Positions 1 to 7,784 of a stretch of 64,000 bases of DNA are shown here, in pieces; position 1 is the stretch's first letter, and every line of letters starts with the position of its first letter. Where the stretch lies: the NCBI RefSeq assembly GCF_024124825.1, contig NZ_JAMXSS010000002.1, positions 3,534,001 through 3,598,000 of the forward strand, given 5' to 3'. The DNA is from Arthrobacter sp. H16F315. Its GTDB lineage: Bacteria; Actinomycetota; Actinomycetes; Actinomycetales; Micrococcaceae. Under the pieces are notes generated by a model. That model was not told the DNA's origin, ran no database searches, and saw only the letters and a program-made list of their open reading frames with translations. The position numbers and the translations under genes were made by a program.

Positions 1-1239
1 GACCGGCGAGGCCGAAGGAGCCGGCGGAGCGCAACTGCGAGACGATCGGCACACCTTCGATGTCCCGGAACTGTGCCAGGCACTCCTGGATTTCGGCCAT
101 GTACTCGGCTTCGGTATCGGTGCTGTTGGGCTCTTCGAACTGGATCCTTGAGGGCGCGGTGCCCAGGCCGAATCGCAGGCCCAGGAAACCGGTGTGCTCG
201 GGCCGGTGGGTCCAGAGCAGCGGGCCGAGCTTGTAGATCGAGTCCACGGTGTCACTGACCGAGGGTGTTTCCTGCAGCCGAACGGAGCGTTCCACGTTCT
301 GCAGCCGGGTGGTCTCGGCCCGGAACGCCGCCATCGACTCGCGGAACTGCTTGAGCTGTTCCTTCCGTTCCCGTTTGGCCTGCAGCTTCTGGTCGACGTA
401 ATGGCCCACGATGAACAACGGCATCATCAGCATAAACACCACCGAGAGCACATTTTGGGTGACGGCAAACAGGATTCCACCCATCATCAGCGGCGCCAGC
501 AGCATGATGTACGGGAAGGCGTGGTGCTCCTGGCGCTTGGGTCCGGCCGGGAGCATCCGTTTTTGCAGTTCGAAGCGCGGCACCACCCGCGGGGAGCGGT
601 TGAAGTCGATCAACGGGGAGCTTGGCGCGGAGCTGTGCCCGGTGCCAAGGGAGACCACGGAGACGGTTGTGTCGCCAAGGGCCACCGTGTCCGAGGAGTT
701 AAGCGTTGCGCGGGTGACCGGCAGCCCGTCCATCAACAGCCCGTTGGCCGAATTTGTGTCCACAATCTCGACTGTCTCGCCGACCGTGATGCGGGCGTGC
801 CGCTTGGAAGTCAGGGGTCCGTGAGCCGGACGTCGGCGTCGCGGCCGCGGCCGAGGTAGCTGGTGCCCGAGGGCAGCGAGAATTCGCGTCCGACGTCGGG
901 TCCGGCGAGCACACGCAGCGTTGCCGCCGCCGGACCCCGGCTCGCCCCGGGCGTCCCGAACTGCTCGCTGAGCCGGGCCAGCGAGACGATGGAGCCCGGC
1001 CGCAGCCCGGATTCGAGCAGGTTGTCCCCGCGGTCCAGGACGCTGCCCTTCATGCCGCCGGCGGCGAAGGCTTCCTCGATGCTCAAGGACAGGTTCGGCG
1101 GCGGCGCAGTGCCCCGCCGGGAGGGGTCGGCCGCCCAAAGCTGGGTGGCGATGTCAGCCACGGTGGCTAGCCCGTCCACGGTGACGGCAAGGTCTTTCGC
1201 CTCGGCCGGTTCACGGCGCAGCGTCAGTCGGATTCTCAC
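1..1239 (-). CDS. FHA-FtsK/SpoIIIE (EccC-like) ATPase, N-terminal part, frameshifted
   Basis: This is the N-terminal 400 or so residues of a membrane-bound FtsK/SpoIIIE-type secretion ATPase; the gene runs off the left edge, so the ATPase domains are not visible. A GTG start at 1239 overlaps the previous stop (GTGA). Residues 1-80 look like a beta-grasp domain. An FHA domain follows (YLGRGRDADVRL, then TSKRHARI and TNSANG). Next come two close transmembrane helices (around 530-380, PYIMLLAPLMMGGILFAV and VVFMLMMPLFIVGHY) and a charged helical linker, the layout of EccC-type motors. The frame breaks at the four-base C run (plus-strand G run 814-817): one added C restores a continuous FHA core. 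Inferred role: motor of a type VII-like secretion system under phosphothreonine control. Family is fairly sure; substrate unknown. Confidence 0.75.
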
Positions 1240-1988
1240 GCTTCGTCAACTCCGTTCAGGTCATGAGCGGGCTGGCCCAGGCCGGGCCCGCCCAGCAGGT
1301 GCAGGTCCGCCGCCGTCACCAGGTGCGAGGTGATGGCATGTTCAACGAGCCGTGCGCGGCGGTTGCTCGCAAGTTTTCCGCCGCCTCCACGAAGGCCGGC
1401 GACCCCCGCTTTGTCGAGCTTGTCGCACACATTGTCCAGCTTTCTGTTGAACCGGGTCAGGGCCCAGCCCAGCGACCTGGCGGCCTCTGCCGAGGACGGG
1501 ATGGCGCTGAAGCCGGTCCCGTCGCGGCGCAGCATGGGTTCGGCGAGGGCCACGATCAGGGCCTTCTGCGAGTCGGTAAAAAGCACCGGGCCGATAGTGG
1601 TGTCTCCGCCGCTGTCCGCGTCGCGGGATTCCTGCCGAAACGCAGGCGTCCGCAGGTGGACGGCAAACTCGTAGGTGGTGGGGCCGGCGGTGAAGATGAC
1701 GTTGGTCAGGCTAAAGACCAGCGGAATCCGTGCGCCCGGCGAGAGCCAGGCCTGCATCCCGCCGGAGGCGTCAGCGATGGTGGCCGAGAGCCTGCTGCCG
1801 ACATTGTTCAGCCACCAGATGCCGTCGTAGCGGGCGATCTGCAGGAACTGCCGGTGCAGGTACGGATTGTCATCCACCTCAAGGTCGCCTTCGCGGCCGA
1901 TGCTGAAGATGTCATCGTCCGCGGGCTCATGCCACTCGCCGCAGAAATCTATCGCCAGATCCCCCATATGCCATGCCTTTCTGGACAT
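1236..1988 (-). CDS. FHA-like domain protein with C-terminal helix-turn-helix-like region
   Basis: A 250-residue cytosolic protein. Residues 25-110 resemble an FHA fold (IFSIGREGDLEVDD, then a loop and a beta-rich segment), but the usual S-x-x-H and N-G signatures are degenerate (HRQFLQI, NNVGSRL), so phosphopeptide binding is uncertain. Residues 140-235 are helical and Arg/Lys-rich (EAARSLGWALTRFNRKLDNV), resembling a winged-helix or sigma-region-4 helix-turn-helix. It lies between the kinase and the FtsK gene; its stop overlaps the FtsK start, so the two are translationally coupled. Likely an adaptor or regulator of this cluster. No enzymatic function is visible. Confidence 0.6.
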   Translation of the reverse strand: MSRKAWHMGDLAIDFCGEWHEPADDDIFSIGREGDLEVDDNPYLHRQFLQIARYDGIWWLNNVGSRLSATIADASGGMQAWLSPGARIPLVFSLTNVIFTAGPTTYEFAVHLRTPAFRQESRDADSGGDTTIGPVLFTDSQKALIVALAEPMLRRDGTGFSAIPSSAEAARSLGWALTRFNRKLDNVCDKLDKAGVAGLRGGGGKLASNRRARLVEHAITSHLVTAADLHLLGGPGLGQPAHDLNGVDEA

Positions 1989-1996
1989 TGTTGGTG

Positions 1997-3631
1997 CTAT
2001 TTGCTGACGCAGGCGATCGAATCCGGACCCAGCGGCGAAGACGCCCCGTCGGTGCGGACGATCATCACCTGAATGCAGCTGGGTTCGGCCGGGTTCGCGG
2101 CAATTTCAGCGGCCGGCCCGGCGGACGACTGGTAGTCCCCGTCACCCTTGAGAGTGTGGACCCGCCACTTGTAGCTGTCGCCGGGTTTCGGCTGCGGGTT
2201 GGTCCAGGTGAAGCTGACCTTCCCGGCCGCCCCGGCCACCCCGGCCAGCGCGGTGACGTCGGGCACTGTGCCGTTGTCCAGGGCGTCGGCGGGCGGTTTG
2301 CTGACCTGGTCGGTGGCTTTCGGAGCCGGCTCGGACCCGGTGGTTGACGCAACTATTCCGAGCACGGCGGCGGCCACCAGGACGGTGCCGCCGACAATCG
2401 AGAGCAGCAGCGTGCGTCGGCCGTGGCCGGCCGGGTGGGCCGCCGCGCCGTCGTTTGGGCCGGCCGCGGGGGCCGTGCTGGAGCGGTTGACCGTGGCCGC
2501 AAGGTCATCCTCCTCGGGGGCCGGCGCGCCTTCGGCGGCTCCGGTTCCGGGGGCTTCGAAGGCCGGCAGCGCCGGCGCGCGGTGGATGGTTGCGTTGTTG
2601 AACGTTGTTGCGTTGTCCACCGTGGAACTGGTGTCAGCGCCGCCGAACCGGGCCGGGAAGGTCGGTGTGTTGCCGGTGGCGTCCGGGTCGATCGCGGCGA
2701 CGCTGCGGACCCTGGTTTCTTCGAAGCCGTCGTCCGGATGGTTTTCTTCCGCGCGCGGTTCCTCCAGGACCTCGAACGGTGTCACGGAGAGGTTCAGCTC
2801 GGCCTGGATCCGCTGCAGGGCCAGTGCGAAGGCGTGCGCCGAGGAGTAGCGGGAGGGTGCGGCCTTGGCCATCGCCGTCGCGAGCGCCAGTTCCAGGGAT
2901 TCCGGGACATCGGCGCGGCCCAGCTTGGGCACCGGCAGGTTGGTGATCCTTGAGATCAGCTCCCGCTGGGAGTTGTCCGCCCCCGGCAGCACAAACGGGG
3001 ACCGGCCGGCCAGCAGGGTGTACAGCGTGGCGCCGAGCGCCCAGACGTCCACCAGGACCCCGTCGACATGGTGGCCGGTGAACTGCTCGGGCGGCGACCA
3101 CGGGATGGACATGCCGGCGTCCTCGTCCGAGTCTCCGGCGAGGGTTCCGGAGATCCCGAAGTCAGTCAGGGCCGGCCGGTTGTAGTCGGTGACGAGGATG
3201 TTCGCCGGCTTGATGTCGCGGTGCGCTATCCCGGCCCGGTGGGCGGTCTCGACGGCGGACGCCACCTGGATGCCAACAGCGAGTACCTCGTCCACGCTGA
3301 AGGGCTGCCGACGGTAGCGGACGTCCAGGCTGGGCCGCGAGCAGTACTCCATGGCGAGGTAGGAATGTCCGGCGTCGGTGATTTCGGCTTCGAAGATCGT
3401 CACGATGTACGGGTGCGAAGACAACTGCGCCATCAAGTTTGCTTCGGATTCGAAGCGGCGGCGGGCACCCTCGGTCTTCAGGTCCGAAAGCAGTACCTTG
3501 ACGGCCACATTGCGGCGCGGCCGCTCCTGCCCGTAGAGATAGACGTCGGAGAATCCGCCGGAGCCGAGCAGGCTGATGTAGTTGAAGCCCGGAATCACCG
3601 GCGGCGGGGCTACCGGCCGTTTGGAGCTCAC
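1997..3631 (-). CDS. Membrane Ser/Thr protein kinase (PknB-like) with extracellular FN3-like domain
   Basis: A 544-residue transmembrane Hanks-type kinase. The cytosolic kinase domain (about 15-275) has the glycine loop GSGGFSDVYLYG, catalytic Lys45, HRDIKPANIL (Asp139) and DFG (Asp157), so it should be active; the APE motif appears as SPPEQ. A Thr/Ser/Pro-rich juxtamembrane linker (275-405) is a plausible autophosphorylation region for FHA partners. One membrane helix (about 407-430, LLLSIVGGTVLVAAAVLGIV) is followed by a roughly 90-residue exterior domain resembling fibronectin type III (VSFTWTNPQPKPGDSYKWRV) instead of PASTA repeats. The GTG start overlaps the stop of the zinc-ribbon FHA gene (GTGA). 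It probably pairs with the PP2C phosphatase at 5318 and phosphorylates cluster components. Confidence 0.88.
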   Translation of the reverse strand: MSSKRPVAPPPVIPGFNYISLLGSGGFSDVYLYGQERPRRNVAVKVLLSDLKTEGARRRFESEANLMAQLSSHPYIVTIFEAEITDAGHSYLAMEYCSRPSLDVRYRRQPFSVDEVLAVGIQVASAVETAHRAGIAHRDIKPANILVTDYNRPALTDFGISGTLAGDSDEDAGMSIPWSPPEQFTGHHVDGVLVDVWALGATLYTLLAGRSPFVLPGADNSQRELISRITNLPVPKLGRADVPESLELALATAMAKAAPSRYSSAHAFALALQRIQAELNLSVTPFEVLEEPRAEENHPDDGFEETRVRSVAAIDPDATGNTPTFPARFGGADTSSTVDNATTFNNATIHRAPALPAFEAPGTGAAEGAPAPEEDDLAATVNRSSTAPAAGPNDGAAAHPAGHGRRTLLLSIVGGTVLVAAAVLGIVASTTGSEPAPKATDQVSKPPADALDNGTVPDVTALAGVAGAAGKVSFTWTNPQPKPGDSYKWRVHTLKGDGDYQSSAGPAAEIAANPAEPSCIQVMIVRTDGASSPLGPDSIACVSK

Positions 3632-5331
3632 GGGATCTCCTCAAAACGCAGCGAGATGCCGTCGCCGACCTCGGCGATGTCACCGTCCAGCACGATGGCC
3701 ATTTCGCCCTGGGCGAGCCGGCGCGGGGGTTGTCCTTCGCGGACCAGTACCGTGCCGTTGGTCGCCTTCAGGTCACACAGCATCACGTGCCAGCCTTCTA
3801 GCCGGACCTCCACATGCGAGCGGGAGATGTCTCCGCTGGGGCTCGCTACTTGAATCAGCTTGGGCATCACGGCGCCCTGGACGCGGGACACCGAAGGCTG
3901 GCGTCCCACGATGAGGGACTGGGTCAGGTCGATCAGCTCGCCGGTGGACAGGCGCATCTGGCCGAGGCGGGGCCGCCTGACCTGGACGCCGTCACCGGGC
4001 AGCGGCTGGCCGCAGCGGCCGCACTGGGCACACGTGGACGGGTTGGCGTGGCCCTGCGGGCAGACCCGGGCAAGCACCATCGGTCCGGTAGCCGGTTCCG
4101 CCGCCGCGCGCTGGGTGCTGGGCGGCTGCGGGCCGGCACCGGCGAGGTCGCCCTTGATGATGGTCTGGCCGTCGTGGTCGGCGTCCGTTTCGGTGCGGGC
4201 GGCCTGGAGCGTCGGAACGTGCTGCTGTGCCGCCGCCGGCAGGGGGACCGCCGGCAGTGGCGCAAGCGCGGGTGCCGGCGCGGGCGCCGCCGGCGAGGAA
4301 CGGTCCACGCCGGTGTGCCAGGGGACGGAATCGATCAGTCCGGTGGACAGCGGGTGCGGGGCCGCGGGTGGATCCGGGGCAGGGGCGGGAGCGGCTGCTG
4401 GTTCCGCCACCGCCGCGGCCGGTTCAGGCATCGGCCCTGGGGGCGTTTCGGCAAGATCACCGGAGAGTTCCGAGTCGGCGTCGGGGTCCTCGCGGACGGC
4501 TGCGTCTTCGATATTCCGCATCACCGTTTGTTCCCAAAGGTGATCGTAGCTGCCTGTCGGCTCCTGTTCGGCGGGCTCCGGCGCGGCGGGCTTTTGCGCT
4601 CCGGAGGCTTCCTGATCCTGTTCCGGACCTGCGGGTTCCCCGCCTGCGGCCGCCAATTCCGGTTCGGCCGGCGCTGCGGCCGCCGGTTCCGGTTCGGGTT
4701 CCGGTTCGGCCGGCGCTGCGGCCGCCGGTTCCGGTTCCGGTTCCCCGTGCAGCGTCCGCTCCAGCTCCAGGTCCTCGACGGGATATGCCAGCACGGTCTC
4801 TGCCGACGCACCGTCGGCGCCCGCCCCGGCGGCCGTCAGTGCACCCGGCAGGGCAGCCGCACGAAGGTCCATCCGCAGGCCCTTGAGCAGAACCACCCCG
4901 TCTGCCAGCGGCAGCTCCGCGGCGGCGCGGGGCGCACCTGCGGCCTCCGCACCGGGAATTCTCAGGCTGAATCCGTCGGCAGCTTCGAACCTCCGTTCGG
5001 TCCACGTGGTCACGTCTCGGCCGCTCAGTTCCACCGGGCCGCCGGGCAGCTCCACCGTCAGGTCGATCCCGCCGCGCAGGAACAACTGGAGAGAACCGGT
5101 GCCGGCCACTATCGCAAACCACGGCAGCCGGGCAAGTGACCCGCCCGAGGCCGCGGACAAGGTATCGAGGACTTCGGGCGCTTCCGGTCCGGTGCCCAGA
5201 AGTTCCCACAGCGACTCAACGAGGGCCGGTGTGCTGTCCGGGTGCAGCAGCACCACGGTTCCCGAGCGCACCACCCCGAGCCAGCTGCCCGGTGTGTAGC
5301 GCACTGCAGCGGTGGCGTTAGTGCTTGGCAT
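3628..5331 (-). CDS. FHA domain protein with zinc ribbon and Ala/Glu/Pro linker
   Basis: A 567-residue protein. The N-terminal 170 residues have no recognised family (begins MPSTNATAAVRYTPG). A long low-complexity Pro/Glu/Ala linker occupies roughly 190-400. A four-cysteine zinc ribbon (CPQGHANPSTCAQCGRCGQ) lies around residue 440, and a C-terminal FHA domain has the phosphothreonine-reading residues SRSHVE and TNGT. The ATG at 5331 was chosen because it overlaps the PP2C stop by 14 bases and begins a typical N-terminus; the longer upstream reading runs antiphase through PP2C. Inferred to be a phosphorylation-dependent scaffold for the neighbouring kinase. Confidence 0.75.
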   Translation of the reverse strand: MPSTNATAAVRYTPGSWLGVVRSGTVVLLHPDSTPALVESLWELLGTGPEAPEVLDTLSAASGGSLARLPWFAIVAGTGSLQLFLRGGIDLTVELPGGPVELSGRDVTTWTERRFEAADGFSLRIPGAEAAGAPRAAAELPLADGVVLLKGLRMDLRAAALPGALTAAGAGADGASAETVLAYPVEDLELERTLHGEPEPEPAAAAPAEPEPEPEPAAAAPAEPELAAAGGEPAGPEQDQEASGAQKPAAPEPAEQEPTGSYDHLWEQTVMRNIEDAAVREDPDADSELSGDLAETPPGPMPEPAAAVAEPAAAPAPAPDPPAAPHPLSTGLIDSVPWHTGVDRSSPAAPAPAPALAPLPAVPLPAAAQQHVPTLQAARTETDADHDGQTIIKGDLAGAGPQPPSTQRAAAEPATGPMVLARVCPQGHANPSTCAQCGRCGQPLPGDGVQVRRPRLGQMRLSTGELIDLTQSLIVGRQPSVSRVQGAVMPKLIQVASPSGDISRSHVEVRLEGWHVMLCDLKATNGTVLVREGQPPRRLAQGEMAIVLDGDIAEVGDGISLRFEEIP

Positions 5332-6312
5332 CGTTGGGGTCCTTGCCCGGTCCACCAACAGCCGGTCCACCAACAGCGGGTCCATCAACAGCCGGTCCAT
5401 CAACAGCATGTCGCTCAACAGCATGTTCGCGCGCATCGGCCCTGGGCAGGGTGTCCTCGTCTTCCGCTGCGGACGCACTGCGCGGCGCTGTCCGGACGAC
5501 GCCGTCGTCGTTGCTGACATCGGTGGCGTCCAGCACAATGCAGGTGACGTTGTCCCTGCCGCCGCTGCGCAGGGCCGCCTGGATGAGCTCATCCACGGCT
5601 GCCTGCGGGTCCGCCCGGGAGCGCAGGATACTGCCGATGTGCTCGTCGTCGAGTTCGCCATTGAGCCCGTCGGAACAGACCAGGATGCGGTCGCCTTCCT
5701 CAATCGGCAGCAGCCAGTAGTCGGCTTCGATTTCGTCGCCGGTGCCCAAGGCCCGGGTGACAACGTGCCGGCGCGGATGCACGGCGGCCTGCGCCGGGCT
5801 GATCTGCCCGGCATCAACAAGTTCCTGGACTTCGGAATGGTCCACGCTGACCTGGCTTAGTTGGCCCTGACTGAGCCGGTAGGTCCGGGAGTCACCGATG
5901 TTCAGGACCAGCCAGTAAGGCACGCCCGTCTGCTCCACCACCACAACCCCGGAAAGTGTGGTCCCGGCGCGGGAACCGGTGGCTTCCCGGATGCTTTCGT
6001 CGGCCAGCAGCAGGTATTCCTGCACAACGCCGGCGGTGGCGTCACGCCCGCCGCTCGCCAGCTGCGGGATCCGGGCGAGGGTGCGGACGCAGATGCCGCT
6101 GGCGATTTCGCCGGCCTCGTGCCCGCCCATGCCGTCCGCGACGGCGAAGACGGGATCGGCGGCGATGTAGGAATCCTCGTTCATCTCGCGCCGCAGGCCC
6201 CGGTCCGTGCCGTAGCCGCAGCTCAGCCGGAGTCCGGAGGTACCGCTGGGGGCCCGTCGGGGGCGGTGCCTGGGGTGGCTGGGGAGGGAACGGCGGCCGG
6301 CTGGGGAATCAT
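5318..6312 (-). CDS. PP2C-family Ser/Thr protein phosphatase (PrpC/PstP-like), N-terminal frameshift
   Basis: A metal-dependent protein phosphatase that reverses the kinase at 1997-3631. PP2C signatures are complete: RREMNEDS, VADGMGGHEAGE, CSDGLNGELDDE and GGRDNVTCIVLD carry the metal-binding aspartates. No membrane helix is seen. The expected start is the ATG at 6312, overlapping the preceding TGA (ATGA) and opening a Pro/Ala-rich leader, but that frame hits TGA near 6224. The frame entering the catalytic domain (LSCGYGTDRGLRRE) has no start before its own stop. One missing base near 6225-6235 joins them into about 331 residues. The in-frame ATG at 6184 would delete the first core beta strand, so it is probably not the natural start. 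Confidence 0.85.
5349..5423. repeat. 15-bp tandem repeat, five copies, in PP2C C-terminus
   Basis: Five consecutive copies of a 15-bp unit (plus strand GGTCCACCAACAGCC and variants) lie near the 3' end of the phosphatase gene, just before the overlap with the FHA gene. On the coding strand they give a repeating pentapeptide of the type VDGPA/VGGPA. The last copy is degenerate. It is an in-frame, length-variable spacer with no catalytic role apparent. Confidence 0.85.
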
Positions 6313-7784
6313 GCCTGTCCTAGGTAGAAGGAGCGGTCACCGAAGTGCACGGTGGAACCTGGGCGGACGTGGGTGGGTACCCCCGCCGCGAGGACGGCAT
6401 GGGTACCGTCCGGGATGCTGACGGCGCTGCCGTTGGTGGAGTTGCGGTCTGTCACCCAGACGCCCCCGTTTCCGGCGTGCAGATGGAGGTGGGTCTTGGA
6501 AATGGAACGCCCGGGATCGGCGACCGGGATAAGCTGCACCGGCCCCTCGCCGGGGTGCCCGGCGGGGTTCCGGCCGACCAGCACCGTGCGGTCCAGCTCA
6601 ATCTCACGGCCGTCATCAAGCCGGATCCGGAGCATCGCCACGGTGATCGGGGCCTGCGTGTCGCGGACCTGGGTACGGTCGTGGTCCTCGTCGGGGTGCG
6701 CGGCCGGCAGGACGCTTGCGACGGCGGCCTCCGGTGCTGGGCCGGGCCGCGGTGCTGGCCCGGGCTGATGGGCTGGCCCGGGCTGCGGCCCGAGCACCGG
6801 CGGCTGCCATTGGCCGGCGGCGGGCGCCGCGGCTGCGGCCGGGGCGGACGCGGGCGCTGCGGCCGGGGCGGACGCGGGCGCTGCGGCCGGGGCGGACGCG
6901 GGCGGCGCGGCGGCCATGGCTCCGGCCAACGGCGAAGCGACCTGCCGGACCGCTGGAAGGTCAAGGGGCGCGAAGCTGTACGGGCCCTGGATCCCACCGG
7001 TCGTGATCGGGTTGCGTCCGGCCTTTACATCGAAGACCAAGGTCTTCGCGGCAGCGTCGTGCCAGCCGCGGAGCTTCCCGTTCCGATCCCACGAGCTCGA
7101 CAGGACCACCAGGACAGCCCAGGCAGCGCCGAGGAACACGAGGGGCCCCAGCACCACCAGGGCCACAGCAAACCACTGGAAAATCACCACGGCAGCCGCA
7201 GCGATCACGGCGAGCAGCATACCGGCCCCGGTGATAAGGCCACGCAGGAACACCGCTCCCCCGCCCGGCGCGAAACCGTCGGCGTCCGAGCTGCGGATGC
7301 CCATCAGGCTGTTGCCGGCCGTCACGCCGGAACGGCCTTCAAGCACGGCAAGGACCACTGTGTAGATCAGGGTGAGGCCTGCACCAATGCCGCCGAACAG
7401 CACCAGGGACGAGGTGTTGTACACGATGAAGCCGCCGCTCTGGCTCCGGGTGATACCGGCCAGCCCGATGGCCAGCAGCACAGTCAGGATGGTCACCGGC
7501 GCCAGCCAGTCCAGCACTGCCGCACCCAGCCGTTTTCCGGCAGCGGCGGGTACCAGCTCCAGCTTGTGTGGCACCGCAGGACCTCCCCCTTGTCCGCGGG
7601 CCGGGGCGGGGCCCTGCGTTACGGGGATCCTACCGGGGATCCCGTGCGCATGCGAAGGCTCCCGTAAGTTGTGGGCGTTCCGCGCGGAACGGTTGCTCAG
7701 CGGCGTCCCGCAGGCGGTACAAAAGGCAGCCCCCGGCCGGAGCGGCTGTTGGCAGCGCGGGCAGCGTTCGACGTCGTCGGTCAT
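6309..7784 (-). CDS. Zinc-ribbon, RDD-family membrane, FHA domain protein
   Basis: A 491-residue integral membrane adaptor. The N-terminus is a double-CxxC zinc ribbon (CPRCQQPLRPGAAFCTACG). Residues 75-260 hold an RDD-family membrane region with several hydrophobic helices (LGAAVLDWLAPVTILTVLLA and three to four more). A long Ala/Pro/Gly linker, partly encoded by a 24-bp tandem repeat, leads to a C-terminal FHA domain (VLVGRNPAG, SKTHLHLH, STNGS). The start at 7784 lies inside the end of the TgpA gene (4-base overlap) and its stop overlaps the PP2C start. Probably a membrane docking point that reads phosphothreonines made by the cluster kinase. Confidence 0.8.
   Translation of the reverse strand: MTDDVERCPRCQQPLRPGAAFCTACGTPLSNRSARNAHNLREPSHAHGIPGRIPVTQGPAPARGQGGGPAVPHKLELVPAAAGKRLGAAVLDWLAPVTILTVLLAIGLAGITRSQSGGFIVYNTSSLVLFGGIGAGLTLIYTVVLAVLEGRSGVTAGNSLMGIRSSDADGFAPGGGAVFLRGLITGAGMLLAVIAAAAVVIFQWFAVALVVLGPLVFLGAAWAVLVVLSSSWDRNGKLRGWHDAAAKTLVFDVKAGRNPITTGGIQGPYSFAPLDLPAVRQVASPLAGAMAAAPPASAPAAAPASAPAAAPASAPAAAAAPAAGQWQPPVLGPQPGPAHQPGPAPRPGPAPEAAVASVLPAAHPDEDHDRTQVRDTQAPITVAMLRIRLDDGREIELDRTVLVGRNPAGHPGEGPVQLIPVADPGRSISKTHLHLHAGNGGVWVTDRNSTNGSAVSIPDGTHAVLAAGVPTHVRPGSTVHFGDRSFYLGQA
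6832..6903. repeat. 24-bp tandem repeat, three exact copies
   Basis: Three perfect copies of a 24-bp unit (plus strand begins GCTGCGGCCGGGGCGGACGC) lie in the linker of the RDD-FHA gene. They encode an eight-residue Ala/Pro/Ser repeat (APASAPAA type). Such exact units usually vary in number between strains. Confidence 0.85.

Noticed and set aside
5332-5820. N-terminal extension of the zinc-ribbon FHA protein into the phosphatase gene
   Set aside because: The extension runs antiphase over conserved PP2C codons and lacks protein-like composition; ATG 5331 gives a normal overlap.
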